Shown: one piece after another, positions 35,515 to 44,672 of the stretch
Layout: the number at the start of each line of letters is the position of its first letter
How positions within the stretch are numbered: the first letter of the stretch is position 1
Assembly: GCA_002256205.1 (NCBI GenBank)
Contig: NKIW01000001.1
Location: 372,001 to 436,000 of the forward strand
Direction of reading: 5' to 3'
DNA from: Rhizobiales bacterium PAR1
Lineage (GTDB): Bacteria; Pseudomonadota; Alphaproteobacteria; Rhizobiales; Beijerinckiaceae
DNA length: 64,000 nucleotides
Position numbers and translations under genes: made by a program
The notes under the pieces: model-generated
What the model saw: the letters and a program-made list of their open reading frames with translations, nothing else
What the model was told of the DNA's origin: nothing
Database searches by the model: none

Positions 35515-35598
35515 ACAACGCAAAACAATCGGAAAATCAGAGAATTGACGCACGACCCGGATTCAATCCGGGAAGTGCCTCATGTGATTTAGCCGGCA

Positions 35599-36444
35599 CT
35601 ATTCGCTATCCGGCATCGCCTCTTCCGCCAGCGCGACCTGACGCGAAATCACGCCGTTCAGAGCGAGGTAGCGCGCCCAATCCTTGCGGGTACCGGCATA
35701 GGCATTACGATCCACTGCACCCTTGATCCCCGGTACGCGCCCGGTGGTGGTGAACTGCCAGATCTTCCAGCCACGCGCGTTGTATTTCTCATGCGGCTCG
35801 GCAGCGACGGACCTCAGCCAGAAATCATTGTCGATGGAATGCCCCTCGAGCACATCGGCATGGAAGGGAATATCGGTATAGATCACCGGCTTCTTGCCGG
35901 TATGTTCCGTCATCGCCTTCAGCATGATCGCGATTTTCTGGCGCGCCAGTTCGGGGTCGATGCGCTTCGGGCAGGTCTTGGAATGCCCGTTCCACTCGAC
36001 ATCGAGCACCGGCGGGAGCGCATCCGCATCCCGAGGAACGTTCTGCTTGAACCACGAAGCCTGCTCCTCGGCCGAGCGGCACCAGAACATGAAATGATAG
36101 GCGCCACGCGGTAGACCGGCAGCCCTTGCGCCTTCCCAGTTGGCCTTGAAGCGCTCATCGAGGTGATCGCCGCCCTCAGTCGCCTTCATGTAGACGAACG
36201 CGGTACCGGCGCGCTTGACCTCGGCCCAATCGATATCGCCCTGCCATTTGGAGATGTCGATGCCATGGATCGGATAGCGGTGCGCTTTCGCCACGCCAGG
36301 ATGCGGCTTCGTATCACTCTTGAGCGGGTGGTACGAGGCTTCAAAGCCGTTGCCGGTCGAGCAGGCCGAAACAGCCAGCGAAAGGCCAAAGCCGAGGAGG
36401 CTCGCCTTCAGAAGGCTGGTGGTTTTTGCGAAAACTGTCTTCAT
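35599..36444 (-). CDS. GH25 muramidase lipoprotein
   Basis: The ATG at 36444 has AGGCGG upstream and follows the stop of the GGDEF/EAL gene by one base, so it is translationally linked. The 281-residue product has a lipoprotein signal with C28 in LAVSAC, then a GH25 barrel: HGIDISKWQGDIDWAEV, FVYMKATEGG, GAYHFMFW, and the catalytic DxE in VLDVEWNG. It should cleave the N-acetylmuramyl bond from the periplasm, anchored in the outer or inner membrane. The residue after the lipid cysteine is Ser, so outer membrane is expected. Confidence 0.92.
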   Translation of the reverse strand: MKTVFAKTTSLLKASLLGFGLSLAVSACSTGNGFEASYHPLKSDTKPHPGVAKAHRYPIHGIDISKWQGDIDWAEVKRAGTAFVYMKATEGGDHLDERFKANWEGARAAGLPRGAYHFMFWCRSAEEQASWFKQNVPRDADALPPVLDVEWNGHSKTCPKRIDPELARQKIAIMLKAMTEHTGKKPVIYTDIPFHADVLEGHSIDNDFWLRSVAAEPHEKYNARGWKIWQFTTTGRVPGIKGAVDRNAYAGTRKDWARYLALNGVISRQVALAEEAMPDSE

Positions 36445-36445
36445 C

Positions 36446-38527
36446 TTACGCCGCCTGAATTTTGGAAGCATGATCGGAAGTCCCCGTCCGCGACGCCAGT
36501 TCCGAAGCGACGACCGGACGGCCAAAAAGATAACCCTGCAAGGCGTTGCAGCCCGCAGAAGCAAGAAAGCGCTGCTGGGCCGGCGTCTCGATGCCTTCCC
36601 CGACCACCAGCATGCCCAGCGAACGCGCCAGCGCAACCACTGCCGTGACGATCATCGGCGATTCCGGCTTGTCATCCAGATTTGCGACAAAATCACGGTC
36701 GATCTTGAGCACATCGAACTTGAAGCGCAACAGATGGCTCAGGCTCGAATAGCCGACGCCGAAATCATCGATGGCAATGGCGATCCCGAGGCTGCGCAAC
36801 TCGTCGATCACATGCGCCACGCCGTCGCCGTCCTCGACGAGGCTCGTTTCCGTCAGCTCTAGGCAGAGGCGCTTGGCCGGCACGCCATGATGGATCAGAC
36901 GCTCGGCGACATAGGAGACGAATCCCGGTGACAGCAACTGCCGCCCGGTCGCGTTGACCGATATGCGGCCCTGCCCCCGCGGACCGAGCTCTTCAAGTGC
37001 CTTGTCGAGCACGAGGTTGCCGAGGCGAACGATGAGATCGGATTGTTCGGCGAGGGGGATGAATTCGGACGGCGGAATGATCCCCCGCTCGGGGTGACGC
37101 CAGCGCACGAGACTTTCGTGGCCCAGCAGTTTGGTCGGGTCGAGCGCATCAACAATTGGCTGATGCGCGAGGAACAGTTCGCCATGATCGAGCGCATCGG
37201 CGAGTTCGCGCTCCATCTTGCGCCGCGCGAGCTTCTCTTCCCGCATCGAGGCTTCGTAGATCAGCGCCGAGCCAGCCGGATTGCGCTTCGCCACTGTGAC
37301 GGCGATGTCTGCCAGGCGCAGCAACTCCTCGCAATTGCCCGGGAATTCCGTCGAGGAAACAACACCGATGTTCACACCAATTTGCGCCCCGCTCTGGTCG
37401 AGCAGCACACGCTCTTTCATCTGGCTTGTAATCGCCGCATGGAGGGCCTGAAGCGCGGCATCGGCCAATGTACCGGGCACCAGTGCAACAAAGGCATCGC
37501 CCCCGAGACGGGAGAGAAACGCCTCCGGACCAAGAGCTTCCGCGAACACAGCCGCAGAGCGGATCACCACCTGATCGCCAAAACGATAGCCCAAAACCTC
37601 GTTGACCCACTTGAGGCCAGAAAGATCAAGGATGAGCAAGGTCACCGGCTCGAACTGGCCGCCGCTCGCTTCAATAGACCGGAAGCGCTCGAACAACGCG
37701 CGGCGGTTCGGCAGGCCAGTCAGCGTGTCGGTGAGAGCCACCGCCTCGACTTCGCGGATCTGTTGTAGGAAGCCATCGCGCGCGGAGGCCCAGTTGCGCC
37801 GCAAAAACAGCATGACAGCGAGGCCAACGAACAGAATTCCGCTCATGACAGGATAGACATAGGCCGAAACACGCGCCGAAAAGCGCGTGCTCATCCAGCG
37901 CAGCACAGCGACAGTATCGCCACTGAAGCCGGCCAGATGCACCTCGCCTTGCGCCTGCCCTCGCGCCTCACTGGCGGACATCACCGGCAGCAGGTTGATT
38001 GAAAAGCTCTCAAGATCGATCGCCATCGCGGTCAGATCGACGAGCGAAAGCAGCAGGCCGTCCGCTTTGCCCTCACCCGGCAGGCGCCCGACCAGTGCGA
38101 CGGACTGCGCGCCCTCGGCGCCCAGCAGCATGAAATCGACGCGCTGGCGCTTGGGATCGAGCTTTTGCAGCGACGACAGGGCGTCGCGAAGCTGCTGCTC
38201 GGCACCCGGCTCCCGGATAAGCTGCGTGATCCGCGCGCCTTCGAGCGCGGAAAGGTCGAACTGGCCGGAGGTTTGCCGCAGCAAAGCACGATCCTGTGGG
38301 CGCGCGGCAAGCCAGAGCGAGGTATCATGGGCAGATTGCGGCAGCTCGACGCGGAAATCCGCGACCATTTGCGAGAGCTGACGATTGACAATGGCGGTTT
38401 CTGTTTCGAACGCACCATGGTCCATCACCCGCGTCGTCCAGGCAAGCACACCGAGAACGGCCACCGCAACCGTGACGATTGCGACAACACCCATATCCAG
38501 CGCGCGGACGAGCGAGCGTCCATACAT
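36446..38527 (-). CDS. Membrane GGDEF/EAL c-di-GMP protein
   Basis: The ATG at 38527 has GGAG upstream and gives 693 residues. One transmembrane helix (about 12-32), a periplasmic sensor domain, a second helix (about 226-243), then GGDEF and EAL domains. The cyclase signature is GGDAF (342-346) instead of GGDEF/GGEEF, so synthase activity is doubtful. The phosphodiesterase keeps E471 (ESLVRW in place of EAL), ELTET, DDFGVGYSS at 587-595 and the lysine in LKIDR, so c-di-GMP hydrolysis is expected. It precedes the GH25 gene by one base. Confidence 0.93.
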   Translation of the reverse strand: MYGRSLVRALDMGVVAIVTVAVAVLGVLAWTTRVMDHGAFETETAIVNRQLSQMVADFRVELPQSAHDTSLWLAARPQDRALLRQTSGQFDLSALEGARITQLIREPGAEQQLRDALSSLQKLDPKRQRVDFMLLGAEGAQSVALVGRLPGEGKADGLLLSLVDLTAMAIDLESFSINLLPVMSASEARGQAQGEVHLAGFSGDTVAVLRWMSTRFSARVSAYVYPVMSGILFVGLAVMLFLRRNWASARDGFLQQIREVEAVALTDTLTGLPNRRALFERFRSIEASGGQFEPVTLLILDLSGLKWVNEVLGYRFGDQVVIRSAAVFAEALGPEAFLSRLGGDAFVALVPGTLADAALQALHAAITSQMKERVLLDQSGAQIGVNIGVVSSTEFPGNCEELLRLADIAVTVAKRNPAGSALIYEASMREEKLARRKMERELADALDHGELFLAHQPIVDALDPTKLLGHESLVRWRHPERGIIPPSEFIPLAEQSDLIVRLGNLVLDKALEELGPRGQGRISVNATGRQLLSPGFVSYVAERLIHHGVPAKRLCLELTETSLVEDGDGVAHVIDELRSLGIAIAIDDFGVGYSSLSHLLRFKFDVLKIDRDFVANLDDKPESPMIVTAVVALARSLGMLVVGEGIETPAQQRFLASAGCNALQGYLFGRPVVASELASRTGTSDHASKIQAA

Positions 38528-38639
38528 CGGGCATTCTCCTGCATTTGTGCCATTCGGTTTGGCTGACAAACCCTTAATGCGACGTGCAGAAGTTTATTTA
38601 ACGAATCAGAAACTCCGGCTCCGGAGCCCTCTTTTTGCC

Positions 38640-40058
38640 TTAGCCGAGGCCAAACCACAAAGTCGCAACGCCCAGAAAGGCGAAGAAGCCGACGATATCG
38701 GTCACCGTGGTCACGAAGGGCCCGGAGGCCACCGCCGGATCGACACCAAAGCGTTCCAGCGTCAACGGGATGAGCACGCCGGCAAAGCCCGCCGCGACCA
38801 AATTGACAATGATGGCAATGCCCATCACGAAGCCAAGCTGGGCATTCGCGAACCAGAAGGCGGCGATGCAGCCCATCACGACCGCAAAGGCGATGCCGTT
38901 CATCAGCCCGACGAGAATTTCGCGCACGACGAAGCGCGGTGCGCCGCCCGAGCCAATTGCCCGCGTCGCCAGAGCACGCACGGCGATGGTCATGGTCTGG
39001 GTGCCAGCATTGCCGCCCTGACTGGCGACAATCGGCATCAGCACTGCAAGTGCGACCATCTTTTCAAGTGAGCCCTTGAAGAGGTCGATCACGCCCGAGG
39101 CGAGAATGGCGGTCAGCAGGTTGATGAACAGCCACGAAAACCGCGCCTTGGCGGTCTCGAACACCGAATCGGAGAGTTCTTCATCCGGATTGACACCGCC
39201 GAGTGCACGAATCTCGGCATCAGCCTCCTCATCGATGACGTCGACGATATCGTCGAAGGTCAACACGCCGACGAGCCGTTGGCCGCTATCCACAACAGGA
39301 ATCGAGACCAGATTGTAGCGCTTGAAGAGCTCCGCGACCTCGTGCTGGTCGTCGGTGGCCAGCGCGACATGCTCGGCCTCATCCATAATCGCCTGAAGCT
39401 TCTCTCGCCGCTGCGTGCGCAACAGGCGATTGAGCGAAACATGCCCGACGATCTGGCCAGCGGGATCGACCGTAAAAATCTCGTAGAATTCATCCGGCAG
39501 ATCGGCAGAGTCGCGGAGGTGATCGATCATCTGCCCAACCGTCCAGAACGGCGGCGCGGCGATGAAATCGGTCTGCATCAAACGGCCGGCGGAATCCTCC
39601 GGATAGTCAAGGCTCCGTTCGAGCGCGACACGCTCCGGCCCCGGCAGATTGGCGAGAACCTCCTGCTTGTCCTCGGGTTCAAGGTCTTCAAGAATGTAGA
39701 CCGCATCGTCTGAATCAAGATCGCGGACGCCCTTGGCGATTTCCTCATTCGAAATTTCTTCCAGGAGGTCTTCGCGAACCGAATCCTCGACTTCCGTCAG
39801 CGCGGTAAAGTCGAACTCCGCGCCCATGATCGCAACGAGCCGCGGACGCTCATCGGCATCGAGGGCCTCGATGATGTCGCCAAGATCGGCCTCGTGAAGG
39901 TCGCCCGCAAGCCGGCTCAGCGTATCGCGATCCTCGGCACGGATCGCCGTCTGGATTGCGAGAATGATCTCTGCCCGGATATTGCCCTGATCATCGCGAA
40001 TGCTCATTTCGACTTCAGCCGGCATGGTCGCGCGATTGGAAGGCGGGGCTTCAACCAT
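38640..40058 (-). CDS. mgtE: MgtE: magnesium transporter
   Basis: The 472-residue protein has the MgtE order: an N-terminal acidic domain, two CBS domains (about 150-275; MQTDFIAAPPFWTVGQMI, PVVDSGQRLVGVLTFDDI), a connecting helix and five membrane helices with SQGGNAGTQT, the conserved pore-mouth segment. It is a magnesium channel gated by intracellular magnesium through the CBS domains. The start could also be ATGs at 40025 or 40007; none has a clear ribosome-binding site. Confidence 0.95.
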   Translation of the reverse strand: MVEAPPSNRATMPAEVEMSIRDDQGNIRAEIILAIQTAIRAEDRDTLSRLAGDLHEADLGDIIEALDADERPRLVAIMGAEFDFTALTEVEDSVREDLLEEISNEEIAKGVRDLDSDDAVYILEDLEPEDKQEVLANLPGPERVALERSLDYPEDSAGRLMQTDFIAAPPFWTVGQMIDHLRDSADLPDEFYEIFTVDPAGQIVGHVSLNRLLRTQRREKLQAIMDEAEHVALATDDQHEVAELFKRYNLVSIPVVDSGQRLVGVLTFDDIVDVIDEEADAEIRALGGVNPDEELSDSVFETAKARFSWLFINLLTAILASGVIDLFKGSLEKMVALAVLMPIVASQGGNAGTQTMTIAVRALATRAIGSGGAPRFVVREILVGLMNGIAFAVVMGCIAAFWFANAQLGFVMGIAIIVNLVAAGFAGVLIPLTLERFGVDPAVASGPFVTTVTDIVGFFAFLGVATLWFGLG

Positions 40059-40214
40059 GGCATAGCTTTCGGAAATGGGGGCTTCAGCGAGAGGACGACA
40101 TAAAACGCCTTCGACCCTCTCTTAGTCCAATTTTATCGAAGGTCGATACCGCTGTTGTGAAGATTTTGTAACATTAGGGCTGGCAAGTTTGCTCGCTCAA
40201 CCGGATGCCACCAA

Positions 40215-40961
40215 ATGCTTCGTCGAATCCTGACCTGTCTTCCACTTGCCATCGCGTCACTCGCGCTGGCATCGCCGCCCGCGCTGGCTCAAGCTTGCGG
40301 CCCCGGCACGCTAGGTACATCACGGGTGATGGCGGTTTCGCCCGGAAGCAACGCGCATTTCGGCACGAAATCCTACGATAGATCCTTGCCGCTTCAGCCG
40401 CGCGAAGTCGTGCTGACCTTTGACGACGGGCCCCTGCCCGGTCCAACCGATTCGGTGCTCGATTCGCTCCGACGCGAATGTGTGAAAGCAACCTTCTTCC
40501 TTATCGGGAGCAATGCGGCGGCCAATCCCGGCTACGTTCGGAGAATCGCGGCCGAAGGGCATACTCTCGCGAACCATTCGATGACCCATCCCTGGACCAT
40601 GCGGACAATCCCGCATGATGTGGCGTGGAAGAATATTCTCGACGGTGAAGCAGCCATCGAAGCCGCTGCAGGCCGGAAAATCGCACCTTTCTTCCGTTTC
40701 CCCGGCTTTGCTGATACGCCCGGCCTGCTCGATGCGCTCGACAAGCGGGGAATCGCCACCTTCGGCACCGATCTTTGGGCAAGCGACTGGAATGTGATGC
40801 GCGCTGATACGCAGCTCGCGCTCGTAATGGGACGCTTGCGCAAGAACAACGGCGGAATCGTGCTCTTTCACGACACCAAGAAGCAAACAGCCGAAATGCT
40901 ACCGGGCTTCCTCGCCGCCTTGAAGCAGGAAGGCTTCCGCGTGGTGCACATCACGCCCTAG
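40215..40961 (+). CDS. Exported polysaccharide deacetylase
   Basis: The 248-residue protein has a signal peptide (LTCLPLAIASLALASPPALA-Q) and a NodB homology domain: VVLTFDDGPLPG, the metal-binding HTLANHSMTH, PFFRFPGFADTP, and FGTDLWASDWN. These supply the catalytic aspartate and metal ligands of carbohydrate esterase family 4. It acts on periplasmic or surface polysaccharide or peptidoglycan. The terminator at 40993-41018 lies 30 bases downstream. Confidence 0.92.
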   Translation: MLRRILTCLPLAIASLALASPPALAQACGPGTLGTSRVMAVSPGSNAHFGTKSYDRSLPLQPREVVLTFDDGPLPGPTDSVLDSLRRECVKATFFLIGSNAAANPGYVRRIAAEGHTLANHSMTHPWTMRTIPHDVAWKNILDGEAAIEAAAGRKIAPFFRFPGFADTPGLLDALDKRGIATFGTDLWASDWNVMRADTQLALVMGRLRKNNGGIVLFHDTKKQTAEMLPGFLAALKQEGFRVVHITP

Positions 40962-40992
40962 GCTGCTAATCCGCGCAAGCAGACACCGCACG

Positions 40993-41018
40993 CAAAAAAG
41001 CCCGGAAAATCCGGGCTT
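40993..41018 (-). terminator. Intrinsic terminator between the deacetylase gene and tRNA-Leu
   Basis: AAGCCCGGA pairs with TCCGGGCTT around AAA. Read on the minus strand it is followed by TTTTTTGCG, so it ends the tRNA-Leu transcript; it may also act on the plus strand. Confidence 0.82.
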
Positions 41019-41051
41019 GTCGGCAGATGAGGATTTAAGAAAGAGAAGATT

Positions 41052-41136
41052 TGGTGCGGACGAGAGGACTCGAACCTCCACGGTGTTACCCACTAGCACC
41101 TCAAGCTAGCGCGTCTACCAATTCCGCCACGACCGC
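41052..41136 (-). tRNA. tRNA-Leu(GAG)
   Basis: The 85-base gene, including an encoded CCA, folds as a class II tRNA with a variable arm. The anticodon loop is TTGAGGT inside the stem CTAGC/GCTAG, so it reads CUC and CUU. The D-loop has GGTAGA and the T-loop TTCGAGT. In the acceptor stem, base 5 (T) faces base 68 (T), an unpaired position, since GCGGTCG opposes CGTCCGC. The remaining six pairs are standard. Confidence 0.95.
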
Positions 41137-41259
41137 ACACTGGTCAACCGGGCCGCGAGGCCCTTGCCAACCGAGGGGCGCTGTCTAACAAAGCCCGAGA
41201 GGGATGGCAAGCGACAAAGACCACTCCCTCCCGGAAAAATCATCCGCATCGATTTTGGA

Positions 41260-41550
41260 TCAGTTTTCGTCGATCGGACGGCCAATAAAGTGACGATCCA
41301 CCTCGGGACGGCGGATCAGGCTGGTGATTTCGACCTGAATGCGCTTGCCCTGCACAATCACCTGACCGCGCGCGACGGGAAAATCATTGGCAAGAATTTC
41401 GACTTCGTCGTTTTCGTTCGAATCAAGCTCGATCACCGCGCCGCGGCCCATGCGCAGCAGATGATGGATCGGCATCTGCGTCTTGCCGATCACCACCGAG
41501 ATTTCGATATCGACACTCTCGACGGTATTGATGCGTTCCTCGCCCGACAT
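41260..41550 (-). CDS. fliN: FliN-type flagellar motor switch protein, solitary
   Basis: The ATG at 41550 has AAGGGAAG upstream and gives 96 residues. The SpoA domain covers about residues 20-90: [53 protein letters not shown]. FliN forms the lower C-ring with FliM and FliG and sets motor direction; the same domain occurs in type III secretion (YscQ). No other flagellar gene is in the window, and the protein is short. It is divergent from lipB, 99 bases apart. Confidence 0.85.
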   Translation of the reverse strand: MSGEERINTVESVDIEISVVIGKTQMPIHHLLRMGRGAVIELDSNENDEVEILANDFPVARGQVIVQGKRIQVEITSLIRRPEVDRHFIGRPIDEN

Positions 41551-41649
41551 ATGCACTTCCCTTTGCGCCGCAAGACCACGTTGCCCGGCTATCCTCGTCC
41601 ATCCTGTGACTCTGGACTTGACCCGGCAATTTCTGCCCATCTATGTCCC

Positions 41650-42357
41650 ATGGTTATGGTCAACAGCCCGTTAACGCCGCCACTTTTCGGTCGAAATTCC
41701 GAACCCGACATCGCCGTCGAGTGGATCACCCGTGACGGGCTGACGAGCTACCCCGATGCACTGGCTTTCATGGAGACGCGCGCAACCGAGATTGCGGAAG
41801 GCACGGCGCGCGAATGCGTGCTGCTGGTCGAGCATCCGCCGCTCTACACATCGGGCACCAGCGCGAAGCCGGCAGATCTCATCGATGCGCGTTTCCCGGT
41901 GTTTGAAGCCGGGCGTGGCGGGCAATTCACCTATCATGGGCCGGGACAACGGGTTGCCTATGTGATGCTCGACCTGAAGGCCCGCAAGCAAGATGTACGT
42001 GCCTTCGTCTCCGCGCTCGAAGCCTGGATCATCGGCACGCTCGCCGCCTTTAATATTCGTGGCTTCACCGATCCCGCGCGCGTCGGCGTCTGGGTGCAGC
42101 GGCCGGATAAGGGCGAAGGCTTCGAGGACAAGATTGCCGCCATCGGCATTCGCCTGAGGAAATGGGTCTCGTTCCACGGCATTTCGCTCAACGTCGAGCC
42201 GGATCTCACGCATTTCTCCGGTATTGTCCCCTGCGGCATTGCGGAGCAGAAGCTTGGCGTCACTAGCCTTGTCGATCTCGGCTATCCTGTGACCATGGAA
42301 GACGTGGATGTCGCGCTGAAACAGGCCTTCACCGAAACCTTCGGAGCCACGCGATGA
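41650..42357 (+). CDS. lipB: LipB: octanoyl-[ACP]-protein N-octanoyltransferase
   Basis: From the ATG at 41650 the product has 235 residues; an ATG six bases later is also possible. It contains the LipB segments [20 protein letters not shown], the [20 protein letters not shown] motif, the lysine in [18 protein letters not shown] and the acyl-carrying cysteine in GIVPCGI. It transfers octanoyl from acyl-carrier protein to lipoyl domains, the first step of lipoate synthesis; lipA is not in the window. The next gene overlaps it by four bases. Confidence 0.96.
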   Translation: MVMVNSPLTPPLFGRNSEPDIAVEWITRDGLTSYPDALAFMETRATEIAEGTARECVLLVEHPPLYTSGTSAKPADLIDARFPVFEAGRGGQFTYHGPGQRVAYVMLDLKARKQDVRAFVSALEAWIIGTLAAFNIRGFTDPARVGVWVQRPDKGEGFEDKIAAIGIRLRKWVSFHGISLNVEPDLTHFSGIVPCGIAEQKLGVTSLVDLGYPVTMEDVDVALKQAFTETFGATR

Positions 42358-42857
42358 CATCCCTGCCCTTCATGCTCCGACGCGGCTGGAAGCCGGGAGA
42401 CCTCGGCTGGGTGATCGGCGAGCATGGCCGCTACTACGATCTTGAATGGAAGCTCGGTGTCGCCTTTGAGGCAAAAGTCGCCGAAGCCATGGGCGCCTGG
42501 ATGCAGCGCTATGACCCCGCCCGCGATCTGCTGCTGACAGCGGAAGATGCAGAAGGCCCGCTCGGCTCGATCAGCCTTGACGGCTCGGGTCCCCTTGCCG
42601 CAACCGATGGCGCGCGCATCCGCTTCTTCATCATGGCGGATCGTGCCCGTGGACGCGGCGTTGGCAAGGTGCTGGTGGCGGAGATGATGACGTTTATCCG
42701 CGCAGCAGGCTTCACCCGCGCCTTCCTGACGACCTTTCGTGGCCTTGATGCTGCGCGCAAGCTCTATGAAACGCACGGCTGGGTGCTGACCCACGAAGAA
42801 CTGGATGAGAGCTGGGGAACGCCACTCCATGAGCAGCGCTTCGATTGGAAAGCCTGA
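42354..42857 (+). CDS. GNAT family N-acetyltransferase
   Basis: The 167-residue protein has a GNAT core with the acetyl-CoA loop [10 protein letters not shown] and the motif [25 protein letters not shown]. The N-terminus ([20 protein letters not shown]) resembles the acetyltransferase half often found beside MarR domains. It starts inside the lipB stop (ATGA), so it is cotranscribed. The substrate is unknown. Confidence 0.88.
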   Translation: MTSLPFMLRRGWKPGDLGWVIGEHGRYYDLEWKLGVAFEAKVAEAMGAWMQRYDPARDLLLTAEDAEGPLGSISLDGSGPLAATDGARIRFFIMADRARGRGVGKVLVAEMMTFIRAAGFTRAFLTTFRGLDAARKLYETHGWVLTHEELDESWGTPLHEQRFDWKA

Positions 42858-42924
42858 GGCGATTCGATATCTGCTTTTCGTATTTTATTCGCGCGAACCA
42901 GTGTCAACTTCGCTCGAAAGGCTT

Positions 42925-43437
42925 TTAGCCTTCCCAACTCCACTTGTCGGTTGCGCGCTCGCTTGCGCCAGGCCGCGCCTTGTTCGGCGTCACGCCGGCC
43001 ACGGGACCCACCGGCCCGGCCGCGCTCCAGCCAGCGAGTTCCTTGCGGTATGCTGGCGGCAAGCCAATCGCCTCAGCGGCATCGAGAATCGATTCAAGAT
43101 ACCCCGGCCTCGGCTTCCCCGGCACAGCGGAGGATGCGACATAAACCAGCGAGCGCTTGGCGCCCGTTGCGGTAATCACCGGCTGATTGATCTTGGTGTA
43201 AAGCCCGCGATCCAGCCCCTCGAAGCGATCCAGCGGCTTGAGATCACTCATCGCGAGATCCCAAAGGAGGCCGTGCACTACGCATCGCGGATCACGAACG
43301 ACGCTGGCATAGCCCTCGGACATGATGATGAAGCGATGACGCGGCAGCCGCGCGAGCCCGAGCGGCTTGGAATTCGGCGCACGTTTGGCCATATCGGCCA
43401 CGTCCATATTGGCACCGTAAGCGAAATAAAGCGGCAT
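42925..43437 (-). CDS. Gamma-glutamylcyclotransferase-like protein
   Basis: From the ATG at 43437 the product has 170 residues and begins MPLYFAYGANMD, the glycine-rich substrate loop of the GGCT fold, followed by LPRHRFIIMSEGYASVV and the acidic DRFEGLDRGLY containing the likely catalytic glutamate. Members open gamma-glutamyl amines or amides to 5-oxoproline. It follows the monooxygenase-like gene with the stop and start one base apart (TGAGATG). Confidence 0.85.
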   Translation of the reverse strand: MPLYFAYGANMDVADMAKRAPNSKPLGLARLPRHRFIIMSEGYASVVRDPRCVVHGLLWDLAMSDLKPLDRFEGLDRGLYTKINQPVITATGAKRSLVYVASSAVPGKPRPGYLESILDAAEAIGLPPAYRKELAGWSAAGPVGPVAGVTPNKARPGASERATDKWSWEG

Positions 43438-43438
43438 C

Positions 43439-43777
43439 TCAGCGCCCCTCCGGCCCGGAATAGGCTCGCTCGACCTTGGCGATACGTAATTCGTAATGCT
43501 CATACCACCGCGTCTGGCCAAGCTTCTGCGCGCCAAGATGCAGGGTGTTGTTCTTCCACGCGAGAATGGCGGCTTCATCGGTGAAATAGGCGTTGGTAAT
43601 GCCAAATCCATCTGCGTCGCGTGCGGATTCGGCACCCAGACATCCCGGCTGCTGCAAGGCGAGGTCGAGCATCGCCTGGGCCATCGCACCATAGCCGTTG
43701 TCGCCCTCGGTGCGAAGGCTGGAAAAGGCGACGACATAATATGGGGGGGATGGTAGTTTGGCGAAACCTTGGGCCAT
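43439..43777 (-). CDS. Antibiotic biosynthesis monooxygenase-domain protein
   Basis: The 112-residue protein is a small ferredoxin-like ABM domain: YYVVAFSSLRTEGDNGYGAMAQAMLDLALQQPGCLGAESARD, then FGITNAYFTDEAAILAWKNN and RWYEHYELRIAKVE. Such single-domain proteins oxidise or bind aromatic compounds; the W/H residues line the pocket. It is the first gene of a pair with the gamma-glutamylcyclotransferase-like gene. Confidence 0.88.
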   Translation of the reverse strand: MAQGFAKLPSPPYYVVAFSSLRTEGDNGYGAMAQAMLDLALQQPGCLGAESARDADGFGITNAYFTDEAAILAWKNNTLHLGAQKLGQTRWYEHYELRIAKVERAYSGPEGR

Positions 43778-43943
43778 GCAATCCTCTCAACGCAAAGGGT
43801 CGCGGAGAGAAGCACGAAGAATCGCCCGTCGCAACGCGAGGACCAACCGGCATTCGATGAAATTTCAGCGGCCATCCATCGCGGATGTGAATGGCTTAGT
43901 CCCCGCGTCCGGCCACGCGCTCCTTCGTGGCCGGATCAGGCGG

Positions 43944-44369
43944 TCAGTGTGCTGCCATCAGGCGATGGTGCGCATGTTTCAGCGCCAGCGCGATCAGGCG
44001 CTCCGGCACATCGTTAAGTTCCTTGACCAGCGCGAACAACAGCGCTGGAACCGACGGCGACGGCGCATCGGCGACAACGCCAACAAGCCAATCAAGGTCG
44101 GTCTCGGAAACCTTGCCGCAGGGGTGATTCTGCCAGACGAGGAATTCAACGAGGCTCTCAACGAAATACGAGGTCCACTCCGTCGCTTCGTTCGCCTTGG
44201 CGTGATCGAGCGAGAGGAGATATTCGGCCTCCTCGCGGTTCTGGATCACGACGAAAGCGCGCGAATCGAGGCGGTCCGCGATCGGCGACAAAGCGCCCGT
44301 CAGTCCAGCCTGCTCCAGAGCCGGACTCGCCGTTGAAATTGCCAAGGAAGTCATTGCCGAGGCCGCCAT
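43944..44369 (-). CDS. Helical protein of unknown function
   Basis: The 141-residue product has an Ala/Ser-rich start, then a helical domain rich in Leu and Glu (REEAEYLLSLDHAKANEATEW, ALLFALVKELNDVPERLIALAL), ending in HAHHRLMAAH. There is no signal peptide or transmembrane helix. I do not recognise the family. A divergent gene for a dipeptidase lies 300 bases upstream. Confidence 0.6.
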   Translation of the reverse strand: MAASAMTSLAISTASPALEQAGLTGALSPIADRLDSRAFVVIQNREEAEYLLSLDHAKANEATEWTSYFVESLVEFLVWQNHPCGKVSETDLDWLVGVVADAPSPSVPALLFALVKELNDVPERLIALALKHAHHRLMAAH

Positions 44370-44672
44370 GTGCCTGTTCCCTGTTCGCGAGAGCTTTGGC
44401 CCTCTTTGTTGATCCCGGCGATTTTTGAAGTCGCCTGTTTGTCGTCCGCCTGTCGAAACGGAGCGTTTTCGCTCTCGTTGGTATGCACTGTGCGGTCTAA
44501 GCGTTGCTCAAACCTTTCGATGTGCGCTGGAGCACAAGTTGCGGTGAAGGCTTCGCCACCAAACGCGCTTAATCCAATCTTGCCGCGCCGAGGTCAGCAT
44601 CCATTCCCATGCTCCCCTTTTACGTGCCATGATGCGGCGAATCCGTGATCGAAACGGGATGGAATTGGGACA
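44370..44672. other. Divergent intergenic region, no gene seen
   Basis: These 303 bases separate two divergent genes and should hold both promoters. I see no convincing -35/-10 pair, hairpin or repeat. Plus-strand frames here have no coding character. Confidence 0.5.

Noticed and set aside
35556-35572. CCCGGA/TCCGGG hairpin after the CelD-like gene as a terminator
   Set aside because: The stem is only six base pairs and no T-run follows on either strand.
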